The notes below the pieces were generated by a model. That model made no database searches. It was not told the DNA's origin and saw nothing but the letters and a program-made list of their open reading frames with translations. Both the position numbers and the translations under genes were made by a program. Below are positions 1 to 6,488 of a stretch of 15,003 nt of DNA, one piece after another. Location of the stretch: the NCBI GenBank assembly GCA_905233785.1, contig CAJOCV010000059.1, positions 1-15,003 on the forward strand. The letters run 5' to 3'. The DNA comes from an uncultured Oscillospiraceae bacterium (GTDB taxonomy: Bacteria > Bacillota > Clostridia > Oscillospirales > Oscillospiraceae). Positions within the stretch are counted from its first letter, which is position 1. Every line of letters starts with the position of its first letter.

Positions 1-90
1 AAAATAATATTCACGACTCCGCATGTTTTGAGACATCCCCTTCTTTTTTGCCCTGCGAACTCATAGCCTTGTACCAAAGGAGTGAGGATG

Positions 91-321
91 ATGAGGAAGG
101 GAAACAGACAGCTTTTGTTTTTGCTTACGCTGCTGCTGTTTGCGCTTGCGGCGAGATTCATGTATCCGGCGGGCCGTATGGCGCTGCGACAGCGGGGGGC
201 AGAGGTGTTTGCCGCCGATGCGCGGAAGCTGGAGCTGGTAGAGGCCATGGGACGCGCCGTCTCCGGCTCGGATGAGCGGATCGCGGCGCTGAAGGGGGGA
301 GGCGGGACCAAGGCGGCATGA
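91..321 (+). CDS. small one-TM protein in the SpoIVFA position (hypothetical)
   Basis: A 76-residue protein whose family I do not recognise. Seen: a short basic N-terminus (RKGNR), one hydrophobic segment at about residues 8-21, then a polar, partly helical tail rich in Ala, Glu and Arg. AAAGGAG at 76-82 lies 8 nt before the ATG at 91. The ATG at 88 (5 nt) and the GTG at 82 are less well spaced. The stop overlaps the next start as ATGA (318-321), so translation is probably coupled to the M50 protease. Known: in many sporulating Firmicutes the SpoIVFB gene is preceded by SpoIVFA, an anchored protein of about 260 residues with a LytM/M23 domain that restrains the protease. Inference: this may be a reduced analogue keeping only the anchor and linker; no M23 motif is present. 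A function is not claimed. Confidence 0.6.
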   Translation: MRKGNRQLLFLLTLLLFALAARFMYPAGRMALRQRGAEVFAADARKLELVEAMGRAVSGSDERIAALKGGGGTKAA

Positions 322-914
322 GCGAGCGCTTTTCCTTTGAGCCGCTGGCGCTTCTCCCGGCGGCGATGCTTTTGTATCTGGGGAGCTTTGGGGAGATCGC
401 GGCGGTGCTGCTGCCGGTGCTGGTTCACGAGCTGGGACATGTGGCGGCGTTCACACTGCTGGGGCTTCGTATCCGCTGTGTGCGCCTGGAGCTGCGGGGG
501 CTCTGCATCGAATACTATGGAGCCTGCGGCGCGGCGGGACACGCGCTTGCCGCCGTCGCAGGACCCGTGGCGGGCGTTGTCTGGGCGTTCGCCGCGTCTT
601 TCTGGGCAAAACAGGTGGACTGGCTCTATCTGTCCGCGGGGGTCAGCCTGCTGCTGAGTCTTTTCAATCTCCTGCCCGCTCTCCCGCTTGACGGAGGGCG
701 CATCCTGCTCGCCCTTTCCTGCGCCTTTGCGGGAGAGCGGAACGGAGCGCGGCTGACCGAGGCTGTAAGCCTCTTCGTCGGGGCGGGGCTTCTGGCCTGC
801 GGCGTGTGGCTGCTGCTGCGGGGCGAGGGGATCGCGGTTTTGACGGCCTCCGTCTGGCTTTTGTGCTGGCAGGAGAGCGGCTCGGGGCTTGTCAAGCGGC
901 CGGAAATGATATAG
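318..914 (+). CDS. M50 family site-2 protease, SpoIVFB-like
   Basis: A 198-residue polytopic intramembrane zinc metalloprotease. Seen: HELGH at residues 37-41 inside a hydrophobic helix (two zinc-binding His and the catalytic Glu), AGP at 81-83, and NLLPALPLDGGR at 117-128, where D125 is expected to be the third zinc ligand. Further hydrophobic helices lie at about 12-32, 77-95, 103-120 and 148-180. There is no C-terminal CBS domain, and the length is below the roughly 290 residues of Bacillus SpoIVFB. Known: SpoIVFB cleaves pro-sigma-K in the mother-cell outer forespore membrane. The position directly upstream of the TIGR03960/TIGR03936 pair matches the usual Firmicute order. Inference: sporulation sigma processing is the likeliest role, but the substrate is not shown here. 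The start overlaps the preceding stop (ATGA). Confidence 0.85.
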   Translation: MSERFSFEPLALLPAAMLLYLGSFGEIAAVLLPVLVHELGHVAAFTLLGLRIRCVRLELRGLCIEYYGACGAAGHALAAVAGPVAGVVWAFAASFWAKQVDWLYLSAGVSLLLSLFNLLPALPLDGGRILLALSCAFAGERNGARLTEAVSLFVGAGLLACGVWLLLRGEGIAVLTASVWLLCWQESGSGLVKRPEMI

Positions 915-949
915 AATATGCCTATTCATGAAATGAACAGGAGAACAGT

Positions 950-2788
950 ATGGATAAACGCTTGGAGCGCATCCTGCCGCGGGTGCAGAAGCCCGCGCGC
1001 TACACGGGCGGAGAATACAATCAGATCATCAAGGACAAGGGCAAGGTGGACATTCGTCTCGCCTTCTGCTTTCCCGATACCTACGAGATCGGGATGTCGA
1101 ATCTCGGCATGAGCATCTTGTATCACACCATGAACAGCCTGGACTTTGTCTGGTGTGAGCGCTGCTTTGCCCCCTGGGGGGATATGTACGAGGAAATGAA
1201 GAAGGCCGAGATCCCGCTCTACGCGCTGGAAAGCGGCGATCCGCTGAGCTCTTTCGATTCGCTGGCCTTCTCCGTGGGCTATGAGATGGCCTATACCACG
1301 GTGCTCGATATGCTCGACATGGCGGGGCTGCCGCTCCGGTCGAAGGATCGCACGGAGCTGCTGCCCATCGTGTGGGCGGGCGGCACCTCGGCGGTGAACG
1401 CCGAGCCTATGGCGGCATTTATCGACCTCTTCGTCCTCGGCGAGGGGGAGGAGATGAACAATGAGCTGCTGACGCTCTTGCGGCAGGCAAAGCTTGAAGG
1501 CTGGTCGAAGCACGCGTTTCTGGTCAAAGCAGCACAGATCCCCGGCGTCTACGTCCCCTCGCTCTATGAGGTGGCGTATCACGAAGACGGCAGCATCGCC
1601 TCCGTCACGCCCACCGAGGGTGCGCCGGCGAAGGTCACCAAGCGCATCATCTCCGATCTCGACAAGGTGGCGTATCCGACGAATCCGATCGTCCCCTCCA
1701 CCGAGGTGGTGCATGACCGGGTGAATCTGGAGCTGTTCCGCGGCTGTGTGCGCGGCTGCCGCTTTTGCCAGGCGGGCTACGTCTACCGCCCCATCCGCGC
1801 CAAAAAGCCCGAGACCCTGGTACGCCAGGGGATCGAGACGCTGAAAAACACCGGGCATGAGGATGTGACGCTCCTCTCCCTCTCGACGAGCGATTACCGG
1901 GCGCTTCCCCAGCTCTGCGATGGGCTGCTCGACTACTGCGAGCCGAGGAGCATCGGCCTTGCTCTGCCCTCCCTGCGGGCGGACAACTTCTCCATGGACA
2001 TTATGGAGCGGCTGCAGAAGGTGCGCAAGAGCGGCCTGACCTTCGCCGTGGAGGGCGGCAGCCAGCGTCTGCGCGACGCGATCAACAAAAACGTCACCGA
2101 GGAGGATCTGCTCAACACCTGCAGGATCGCCTTCTCCGGCGGCTGGAATTCGGTCAAGCTCTACTATATGCTCGGCCTTCCCACCGAGACGGATGAGGAC
2201 ATCCTCGGCATTGCCGAGATGGCAAACCAGGTGCTGCACTGCTGGCGCGAAAACGCGAAGAACAAAAACCGCGGCGTGAAGATCACGATCTCCACCTCGC
2301 TCTTCATCCCCAAGCCCCACAGCCCCTTCCAGTGGGAGGCCATGATCACGATCCCGGAATATCTGCGCCGGGTCAATCTGCTGCGAAACGCGATCACCGC
2401 GCGAAACGTCACCTACAACTGGCACGACGCGGCGACAAGCCTCATCGAAGCCGTGCTCTCCAAGGGCGACCGCCGCGTGGCGGACGTGATCGAGGAGGTC
2501 TGGCGGCAGGGCGGCAGGCTGGACGCCTGGACGGATTATTTCGATCTCGACCGCTGGATGAAGGCCTTTGAGACCTGCAAGGTCGATCCCGCCTTCTATG
2601 CGCACCGCGAGATCCCGACAGACGCGGTGCTGCCCTGGGATCACATCGATATGGGCGTGCGCAAGAGCCATCTGCTCCATGAGCGGGAGATGGCCTACAA
2701 GAGTCAGCTCTCGCCCGACTGCCGCCACCAATGCGCCGCCTGCGGCGCGGCAAGACTGCTGGAAGGAGGCGTCCGCTGCGATGGATAA
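950..2788 (+). CDS. TIGR03960 family B12-binding-type radical SAM protein
   Basis: A 612-residue radical SAM enzyme. Seen: the [4Fe-4S]/SAM motif CVRGCRFC, with Cys266, Cys270 and Cys273 in CxxxCxxC spacing, followed by a typical radical SAM barrel (EGGSQRLRDAINKN, and KLYYMLGLPTETDEDI near 400). The N-terminal 240 residues correspond to the region described as B12-binding in the family, although I see no classical DxHxxG motif. A second CxxxCxxC lies at the C-terminus (Cys591, Cys595, Cys598 in DCRHQCAACG). AGGAG at 939-943 sits 6 nt before the ATG. The C-terminus overlaps the TIGR03936 gene by 8 nt, so the two are almost certainly co-translated. Known: these two families travel together, usually next to RNase G and ribosomal protein genes; I know of no established substrate. 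Family assignment is firm, reaction unknown. Confidence 0.9.
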   Translation: MDKRLERILPRVQKPARYTGGEYNQIIKDKGKVDIRLAFCFPDTYEIGMSNLGMSILYHTMNSLDFVWCERCFAPWGDMYEEMKKAEIPLYALESGDPLSSFDSLAFSVGYEMAYTTVLDMLDMAGLPLRSKDRTELLPIVWAGGTSAVNAEPMAAFIDLFVLGEGEEMNNELLTLLRQAKLEGWSKHAFLVKAAQIPGVYVPSLYEVAYHEDGSIASVTPTEGAPAKVTKRIISDLDKVAYPTNPIVPSTEVVHDRVNLELFRGCVRGCRFCQAGYVYRPIRAKKPETLVRQGIETLKNTGHEDVTLLSLSTSDYRALPQLCDGLLDYCEPRSIGLALPSLRADNFSMDIMERLQKVRKSGLTFAVEGGSQRLRDAINKNVTEEDLLNTCRIAFSGGWNSVKLYYMLGLPTETDEDILGIAEMANQVLHCWRENAKNKNRGVKITISTSLFIPKPHSPFQWEAMITIPEYLRRVNLLRNAITARNVTYNWHDAATSLIEAVLSKGDRRVADVIEEVWRQGGRLDAWTDYFDLDRWMKAFETCKVDPAFYAHREIPTDAVLPWDHIDMGVRKSHLLHEREMAYKSQLSPDCRHQCAACGAARLLEGGVRCDG

Positions 2789-3440
2789 GCTGAGACTGCG
2801 TTTTGAGAAGACCGGGCGGGCAATCTACATCTCCCACCTCGACCTGATGCACACGATGCAGCGTGCGTTTTCCCGCGCGGGCTACGCGCTCAAATACTCC
2901 GAGGGCTTTAATCCCCACCCGCAGATCTCCATCGCGCTGCCCCTGTCCGTGGGGGCGGCGAGCCAATGCGAGCTCATGGATTTTAAATTGAAGGAAGACC
3001 CGATCCTGTCAGAGCTTCCCGCGAAGCTCACGGCGGTGCTGCCCGAGGGCATCCGCGTGCTCGAGGCCTATGAGCCTGAGCGCAAGATCGCTCAGCTTAA
3101 ATGGCTGTCGGTCGAGGGCGTCATGGAATATGACGAGCGGGACGCAAAGGAGATGGCAGAGGCGCTGACCGATTTCTACGCCGCCGATTCCGTCGTCATC
3201 ACCAAGAAGACCAAGCGCGGCATGGGCGAGACGGACATCCGCCCCGGCATCCGCGAGATCGCCTTTGAGGCGGGGGAGAAACAAGTGCGTGTCAAGGCCG
3301 TCCTCTCCGCCCAGGAGCCGACCATCAATCCCGAGCTTTTGGCGGAGGCGCTGCGGCAGCGAAAGCCCGAGATCGCGCCGGACTTTGCCAAATTCACCCG
3401 CGTCGAGACCTTTGACGCCGACGGGAAGGTGTTTCGGTGA
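2781..3440 (+). CDS. TIGR03936 / DUF2344 radical SAM-associated protein
   Basis: A 219-residue soluble protein, the standard partner of the preceding radical SAM enzyme; in some genomes the two are fused. Seen: the family's conserved N-terminal block, with RFEKTGRAIYISHLDLMHTM at about residues 6-25, then RAGYALKYSEGFNPHPQISIALPLSVG at about 32-58. The reading frame is open further upstream, but the start at 2781 is chosen because the family N-terminus begins here and AAGGAGG (2763-2769) lies 11 nt upstream. The gene overlaps the radical SAM gene by 8 nt. Known: the family is restricted to this context and its biochemical role is undetermined. Inference: it probably presents or binds the substrate of the radical SAM protein. 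Confidence 0.9.
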   Translation: MDKLRLRFEKTGRAIYISHLDLMHTMQRAFSRAGYALKYSEGFNPHPQISIALPLSVGAASQCELMDFKLKEDPILSELPAKLTAVLPEGIRVLEAYEPERKIAQLKWLSVEGVMEYDERDAKEMAEALTDFYAADSVVITKKTKRGMGETDIRPGIREIAFEAGEKQVRVKAVLSAQEPTINPELLAEALRQRKPEIAPDFAKFTRVETFDADGKVFR

Positions 3441-3443
3441 GCC

Positions 3444-4493
3444 ATGAAGCACATTGCCATTTTTCAGCGGGATCTGCAGGTGGGCGGCATCCAGCGCGCG
3501 CTGGTGAACATCCTGGAGAATCTGGACTACAGCCGCTATTGCGTAGACCTCTACGTTTTTGACGATCAGCCCTTCTATGCGCTCAAAGAGCATCCGGGGC
3601 TTCGCATCCTTTCCGGCAGAGCCTGGCCGTACGGAAGCCGCTTTGTGCCCTTCGCCCTTGCCCGAAGGCTGTTTCCGCTCCCGGGCTTTGACAGGGACTA
3701 CGACGTGGCGGTGGACTTTAACAGCTACAGCCAGGAGTGCGCCGCCGGGGCGCTTGCGGTGAAGGCGAAAAAGCGCGTGATGTGGATACACAACGATATG
3801 CGCGTTAAATACGCCGAGGAACCCAAGTATCGTCTGCTCTGGCATTTTTTCAAGGGGAAATTCCGCTGTTTTGACGGCTTTGCCGCCGTCTCCGGCGGGA
3901 TCGTGGAGGGCTTTCGGCAGATGACCGGGCTGCGGGATGTGCCGGTCGCGGTGGTACCGAATGTCGTGGACACGGCGGCGATTTTCCGCAAGGCGGAGGA
4001 GCCATGCCTCCTGACGGCGGATGAGACAAAGTACAATCTTTGCAGCATGGGCAGGCTTGTGCACCAGAAGGGCTTTGACCTGCTGCTGGAGGATTTTGCA
4101 AAAGTACACGCGCAGCGTCCCGATATGCACCTGACCCTCATCGGAGACGGGCCGGAGCGTTCGGCGCTGGAAGCGCAGAGCGAGCGCCTGGGACTGCGTG
4201 ACTGCGTGCGCTTCACAGGAAACCTGCAAAACCCCTTCCCGCTTTTAAAGCAGATGGACGGCTTTGCGCTCGAGAGCCGCTATGAGGGGCAGGGGATCGT
4301 GCTCTGGGAGGCCAAATGCCTGGGGCTCGCGCTTTTCATGCACAAGCGGCTGGAGCCCTATAATCCGGGGCTGCAGGGCGTGGAGAATATGGTGTCGGCG
4401 CTCTGCGCCGCGCGGAAACGGGAGAAACGCCTTGACGATCTGCGTGAGTACAACGAAGGGGTGCTTCACGCGCTGGACGAAGTGCTTTCCTGA
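3444..4493 (+). CDS. GT4 family glycosyltransferase
   Basis: A 349-residue predicted retaining GT-B glycosyltransferase acting in the cytosol. Seen: the N-terminal acceptor-domain start with VGGIQRALVNIL (about 13-24), the hinge into the C-terminal nucleotide-sugar domain with GRLVHQKGFDLLLEDF (about 198-213), LIGDGPERSALE (about 232-243), and the E-x7-E motif with Glu281 and Glu289 in YEGQGIVLWE. No transmembrane segment is evident. The start lies 3 nt after the upstream stop, with only a weak GGGAAGG at 3423-3429, so translation probably depends on coupling. In many Firmicutes this position after TIGR03936 holds RNase G and rplU/rpmA; none of these is present here. Inference: synthesis of a surface glycan or glycolipid, possibly with the polysaccharide genes beyond rplS. 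Sugar and acceptor cannot be told. Confidence 0.85.
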   Translation: MKHIAIFQRDLQVGGIQRALVNILENLDYSRYCVDLYVFDDQPFYALKEHPGLRILSGRAWPYGSRFVPFALARRLFPLPGFDRDYDVAVDFNSYSQECAAGALAVKAKKRVMWIHNDMRVKYAEEPKYRLLWHFFKGKFRCFDGFAAVSGGIVEGFRQMTGLRDVPVAVVPNVVDTAAIFRKAEEPCLLTADETKYNLCSMGRLVHQKGFDLLLEDFAKVHAQRPDMHLTLIGDGPERSALEAQSERLGLRDCVRFTGNLQNPFPLLKQMDGFALESRYEGQGIVLWEAKCLGLALFMHKRLEPYNPGLQGVENMVSALCAARKREKRLDDLREYNEGVLHALDEVLS

Positions 4494-4512
4494 ATGGGTA
4501 CGAAAAAAGTGC

Positions 4513-4541
4513 TTGCATTCCTTGAAAACCTATGGTAGAAT
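4513..4541 (+). promoter_or_regulatory. sigma-A-type promoter of rplS
   Basis: TTGCAT (4513-4518) and TAGAAT (4536-4541) are separated by 17 bp, close to the consensus. This promoter sits 20 nt after the GT4 stop, giving rplS independent expression with a predicted start of transcription near 4548. The -10 box lies inside a perfect inverted repeat that is listed separately. Confidence 0.7.
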
Positions 4542-4548
4542 ACCATAG
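4530..4548. repeat. perfect 8-bp inverted repeat over the rplS -10 box (operator candidate)
   Basis: CTATGGTA (4530-4537) and TACCATAG (4541-4548) are exact reverse complements around a GAA spacer. The palindrome covers the whole -10 element and the predicted +1. A dyad here could be a repressor site or a consequence of a symmetric -10 context. The symmetry is seen directly; the regulatory role is inference. Confidence 0.5.
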
Positions 4549-4637
4549 CTTGTGCAGGTGTGCACAGCATAGAAAGGTGGTCCGCTGCCGCGGCTGAGCC
4601 CTCCGGTATGAACATCTATATGAAAGAGGATCGAAAA
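4548..4637 (+). promoter_or_regulatory. structured 5' leader of rplS
   Basis: About 90 nt separate the predicted transcription start from the rplS start codon. Seen: a hairpin at its 5' end (TGTGCA 4551-4556, loop GGTG, TGCACA 4561-4566), a GC-rich self-complementary stretch around GCCGCGGC (about 4587-4594), and the Shine-Dalgarno GAGG at 4626-4629. Known: ribosomal protein leaders, including ones ahead of rplS, can bind the product and feed back on expression. I could not match this to the published L19 leader consensus, so feedback control is only a possibility. Confidence 0.3.
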
Positions 4638-4979
4638 ATGGATCTGGTTAAAGTTCTCAGCGAGCGTTACATGAAGCCCGAGCTGCCCGAGATGAACGTC
4701 GGTGACACCGTGCGTGTCCTCGTCCGCGTCAAGGAAGGCAACCGTGAGCGTACCCAGGCTTTCGAAGGCACCATCATTGCCAAGAAGCATGGCGGCATCA
4801 ACGAGACCATCACCGTGCGCCGCATCTCCTACGGCGTCGGCTGCGAGAAGGTTTTTCCCGTGCATTCTCCTTCCATCGTCTCCGTGACCACCACCCGCAA
4901 GGGCAAGGTTCGCCGTGCGAAGCTCTACTACCTGCGTGACCGCGTGGGCAGGAAGGCCAAGGTCAAAGAGCGTCTGTAA
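4638..4979 (+). CDS. rplS: 50S ribosomal protein L19
   Basis: A 113-residue protein, the normal size for bL19, which lies at the 30S-50S interface of the ribosome. Seen: LPEMNVGDTVRVLVRVKEGN (about 15-34), the family signature region FEGTIIAKKHGGINETITVRRIS (about 40-62), GVGCEKVFPVHSP (about 64-76), and the basic C-terminus RRAKLYYLRDRVGRKAKVKERL. The frame is open upstream to a GTG at 4560 and has ATGs at 4608 and 4620, but the ATG at 4638 is chosen. It begins with MDLVK as the family does, and GAGG at 4626-4629 is 8 nt away. It has its own promoter and leader and is followed by a strong hairpin. In Bacillus rplS is followed by rbgA and rnhB; here those genes appear about 3.5 kb later, after polysaccharide genes. 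Confidence 0.97.
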   Translation: MDLVKVLSERYMKPELPEMNVGDTVRVLVRVKEGNRERTQAFEGTIIAKKHGGINETITVRRISYGVGCEKVFPVHSPSIVSVTTTRKGKVRRAKLYYLRDRVGRKAKVKERL

Positions 4980-4990
4980 TCGTTCCCATT

Positions 4991-5027
4991 GTTTTATGGC
5001 GTCTTCCGGCGGAAGGCGCCATAAAAC
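4991..5027 (+). terminator. long hairpin after rplS, abutting the next start codon
   Basis: Left arm 4991-5007 and right arm 5011-5027 (17 nt each, loop GGC) pair throughout with one G-U wobble. The hairpin begins 11 nt after the rplS stop. Only TTT follows before the ATG at 5031, so it is a poor classical intrinsic terminator. It could attenuate read-through, stabilise the 3' end, or block translation of the next gene, because GGAAGG (5011-5016), the only Shine-Dalgarno-like sequence for that gene, is inside the right arm. Confidence 0.6.
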
Positions 5028-5030
5028 TTT

Positions 5031-6488
5031 ATGAATAACTTCTTCAAACGCAACTGGCTCACGCTGCTGATCGCGGCGCAGCCGCTGCTCGACGTGCTGG
5101 CCTACTTCAACCAGGACGAGGTGGCGACCGTCGCGGGCTATCTGCGCCTTGTGATCCTGCTGGCGCTGCCGCTGGCGGTGCTGCTGAAGCGGCGGGCGAC
5201 GAAGGGCTTCTGGATCGCCATAGGCGTCATGGGCTTTTTTTCCTTCCTGCATATTTTAAACGGCTTTCGCAACGGCTATATCAGCCTGTATTTTGATGTG
5301 GCCTATCTGGTGAAGGTGTTGCAGATGCCGGTGATGGCGGTGTGTTTTTTTCACCTGATCCGGGATGAACAGACAAAGCATCAGGCCTTTCGCGGGCTCT
5401 GGATCGCGGCGGGGCTGCTCGCGGTCATCCTGCTTGCGGCATATCTTAGCGGCACCGGCAACAGCACCTATGGCGAAGGGCTGGGCTATTCCGGCTGGGT
5501 CACGAACGATAACCGCAACGCCCACAGCATCATCCTTGTGACGCTTTCGGTCTATGCCGTATGTCTTGCGGTGCTGAACGGACGGAAATTCTGGGCGATC
5601 CTGATCCCTGCTGCCGTGACGGCGGCCTTCCTCACCAACGGCACCAAGGGATGCTACTATGCGCTGTTTGCCATTCTGGGCGGCTACCTTGTCTTTCTGC
5701 TGCTGGATGCGATCGTTGACCGCAAACGCCTCATGCGGCGTATGACGCTGGTGCTTGCGGCGATGATGATCCTCTCGGTGGTGGTTTACCCCTACACGCC
5801 GCGCGCCAGGGTCAGCGCCGCCCAGGCCAATGCCGCAAGCGGCGGGGAGATCGAGGCGACTTTGCTGCAGAAGGGCATCGACGTGACAGCGATGACGCCC
5901 GAGCAGCGCTTTCAGGATCCCCAGGTGCGCGAGGTGTTTGAATACTACTATTTCCGCTATATGGTGGGGACGATCCCCGACCTCTTCGATCGCTTCGGTA
6001 TGGAGCGGGTGCTTCTGTGGTTCAATATGAGCACCGATGCCGCCCGCCTGATCGACACCCGGCAGATCAAGCTCTGCTACGCGGGGCTTTTGTGGCAGGA
6101 GTGCGATCTGCAGACCAGGCTCGTGGGCTTTGAGGTCTCCGAGCTGGGCTTTGACGGTATCCGTGACCTGGAAAACGACTGGCCGGCCATCTACTACTAT
6201 TACGGTTATGCGGGCATTGCGCTCTATGCCGCCCTCGTGCTGTATGTGCTGTTTCGGATGCTGAAAAAGCTGCTGTTTGACTTTAAGGGAAGCCTCACGG
6301 CGGAGAATTTTGCCCTGGCGCTGAGCCTGGGGCTTCTGCTGGGGCTTGCGCAGTTCTCCGGCGCGGTGCTGCGGCGGCCCAACGTATCGGTCTATCTGGC
6401 GCTGGTGCTGGGGCTCATCTGGTATGAAACCGGCGTGACATCGAAGGGAGGGCTCCATGATGCTGAGTATCATCGTTCCGGCCTATAA
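5031..6488 (+). CDS. O-antigen ligase/polymerase-like membrane protein
   Basis: A 485-residue polytopic membrane protein of the O-antigen ligase (Wzy/WaaL-like) type. Seen: about 10-12 hydrophobic segments, the N-terminal pattern WLTLLIAAQPLLDVLAYF (9-26) that I associate with Firmicute members, SGWVTNDNRNAHS near 155-167, NGTKGCYYALFA near 203-214, and one large extracytoplasmic loop at about 253-385 rich in aromatic and charged residues, followed by final TM helices. Known: such proteins join or polymerise lipid-linked oligosaccharides on the outer face of the membrane. An in-frame stop at 5022 forces the start to lie after it, and ATG 5031 is the first Met. No free Shine-Dalgarno is present. 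The 3' end overlaps the following GT2 gene by about 30 nt. The glycan is unknown. Confidence 0.75.
   Translation: MNNFFKRNWLTLLIAAQPLLDVLAYFNQDEVATVAGYLRLVILLALPLAVLLKRRATKGFWIAIGVMGFFSFLHILNGFRNGYISLYFDVAYLVKVLQMPVMAVCFFHLIRDEQTKHQAFRGLWIAAGLLAVILLAAYLSGTGNSTYGEGLGYSGWVTNDNRNAHSIILVTLSVYAVCLAVLNGRKFWAILIPAAVTAAFLTNGTKGCYYALFAILGGYLVFLLLDAIVDRKRLMRRMTLVLAAMMILSVVVYPYTPRARVSAAQANAASGGEIEATLLQKGIDVTAMTPEQRFQDPQVREVFEYYYFRYMVGTIPDLFDRFGMERVLLWFNMSTDAARLIDTRQIKLCYAGLLWQECDLQTRLVGFEVSELGFDGIRDLENDWPAIYYYYGYAGIALYAALVLYVLFRMLKKLLFDFKGSLTAENFALALSLGLLLGLAQFSGAVLRRPNVSVYLALVLGLIWYETGVTSKGGLHDAEYHRSGL

Noticed and set aside
1..81. Promoter or gene end in the first 81 bases
   Set aside because: No convincing sigma-A or sporulation sigma promoter and no coding frame could be identified apart from the ribosome binding site at 76-82.
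926..2731. A 601-residue open frame on the minus strand opposite the radical SAM gene
   Set aside because: It is a shadow of codon bias in GC-rich coding DNA; the translation is His/Gln-rich and has no recognisable domain, while the plus strand encodes an intact known family.
3009..4229. A 406-residue minus-strand frame across the TIGR03936 and GT4 genes
   Set aside because: It crosses the boundary of two well-supported plus-strand genes and shows no motif.
4560..4637. N-terminal extension of L19 from a GTG at 4560
   Set aside because: The extension would include the structured leader and is absent from the L19 family; the ATG at 4638 has a well-placed ribosome binding site.
5256..6473. A 405-residue minus-strand frame opposite the ligase-like gene
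   Set aside because: It is a His/Gln/Arg-rich antisense product without motifs; the plus strand has coherent membrane helices.
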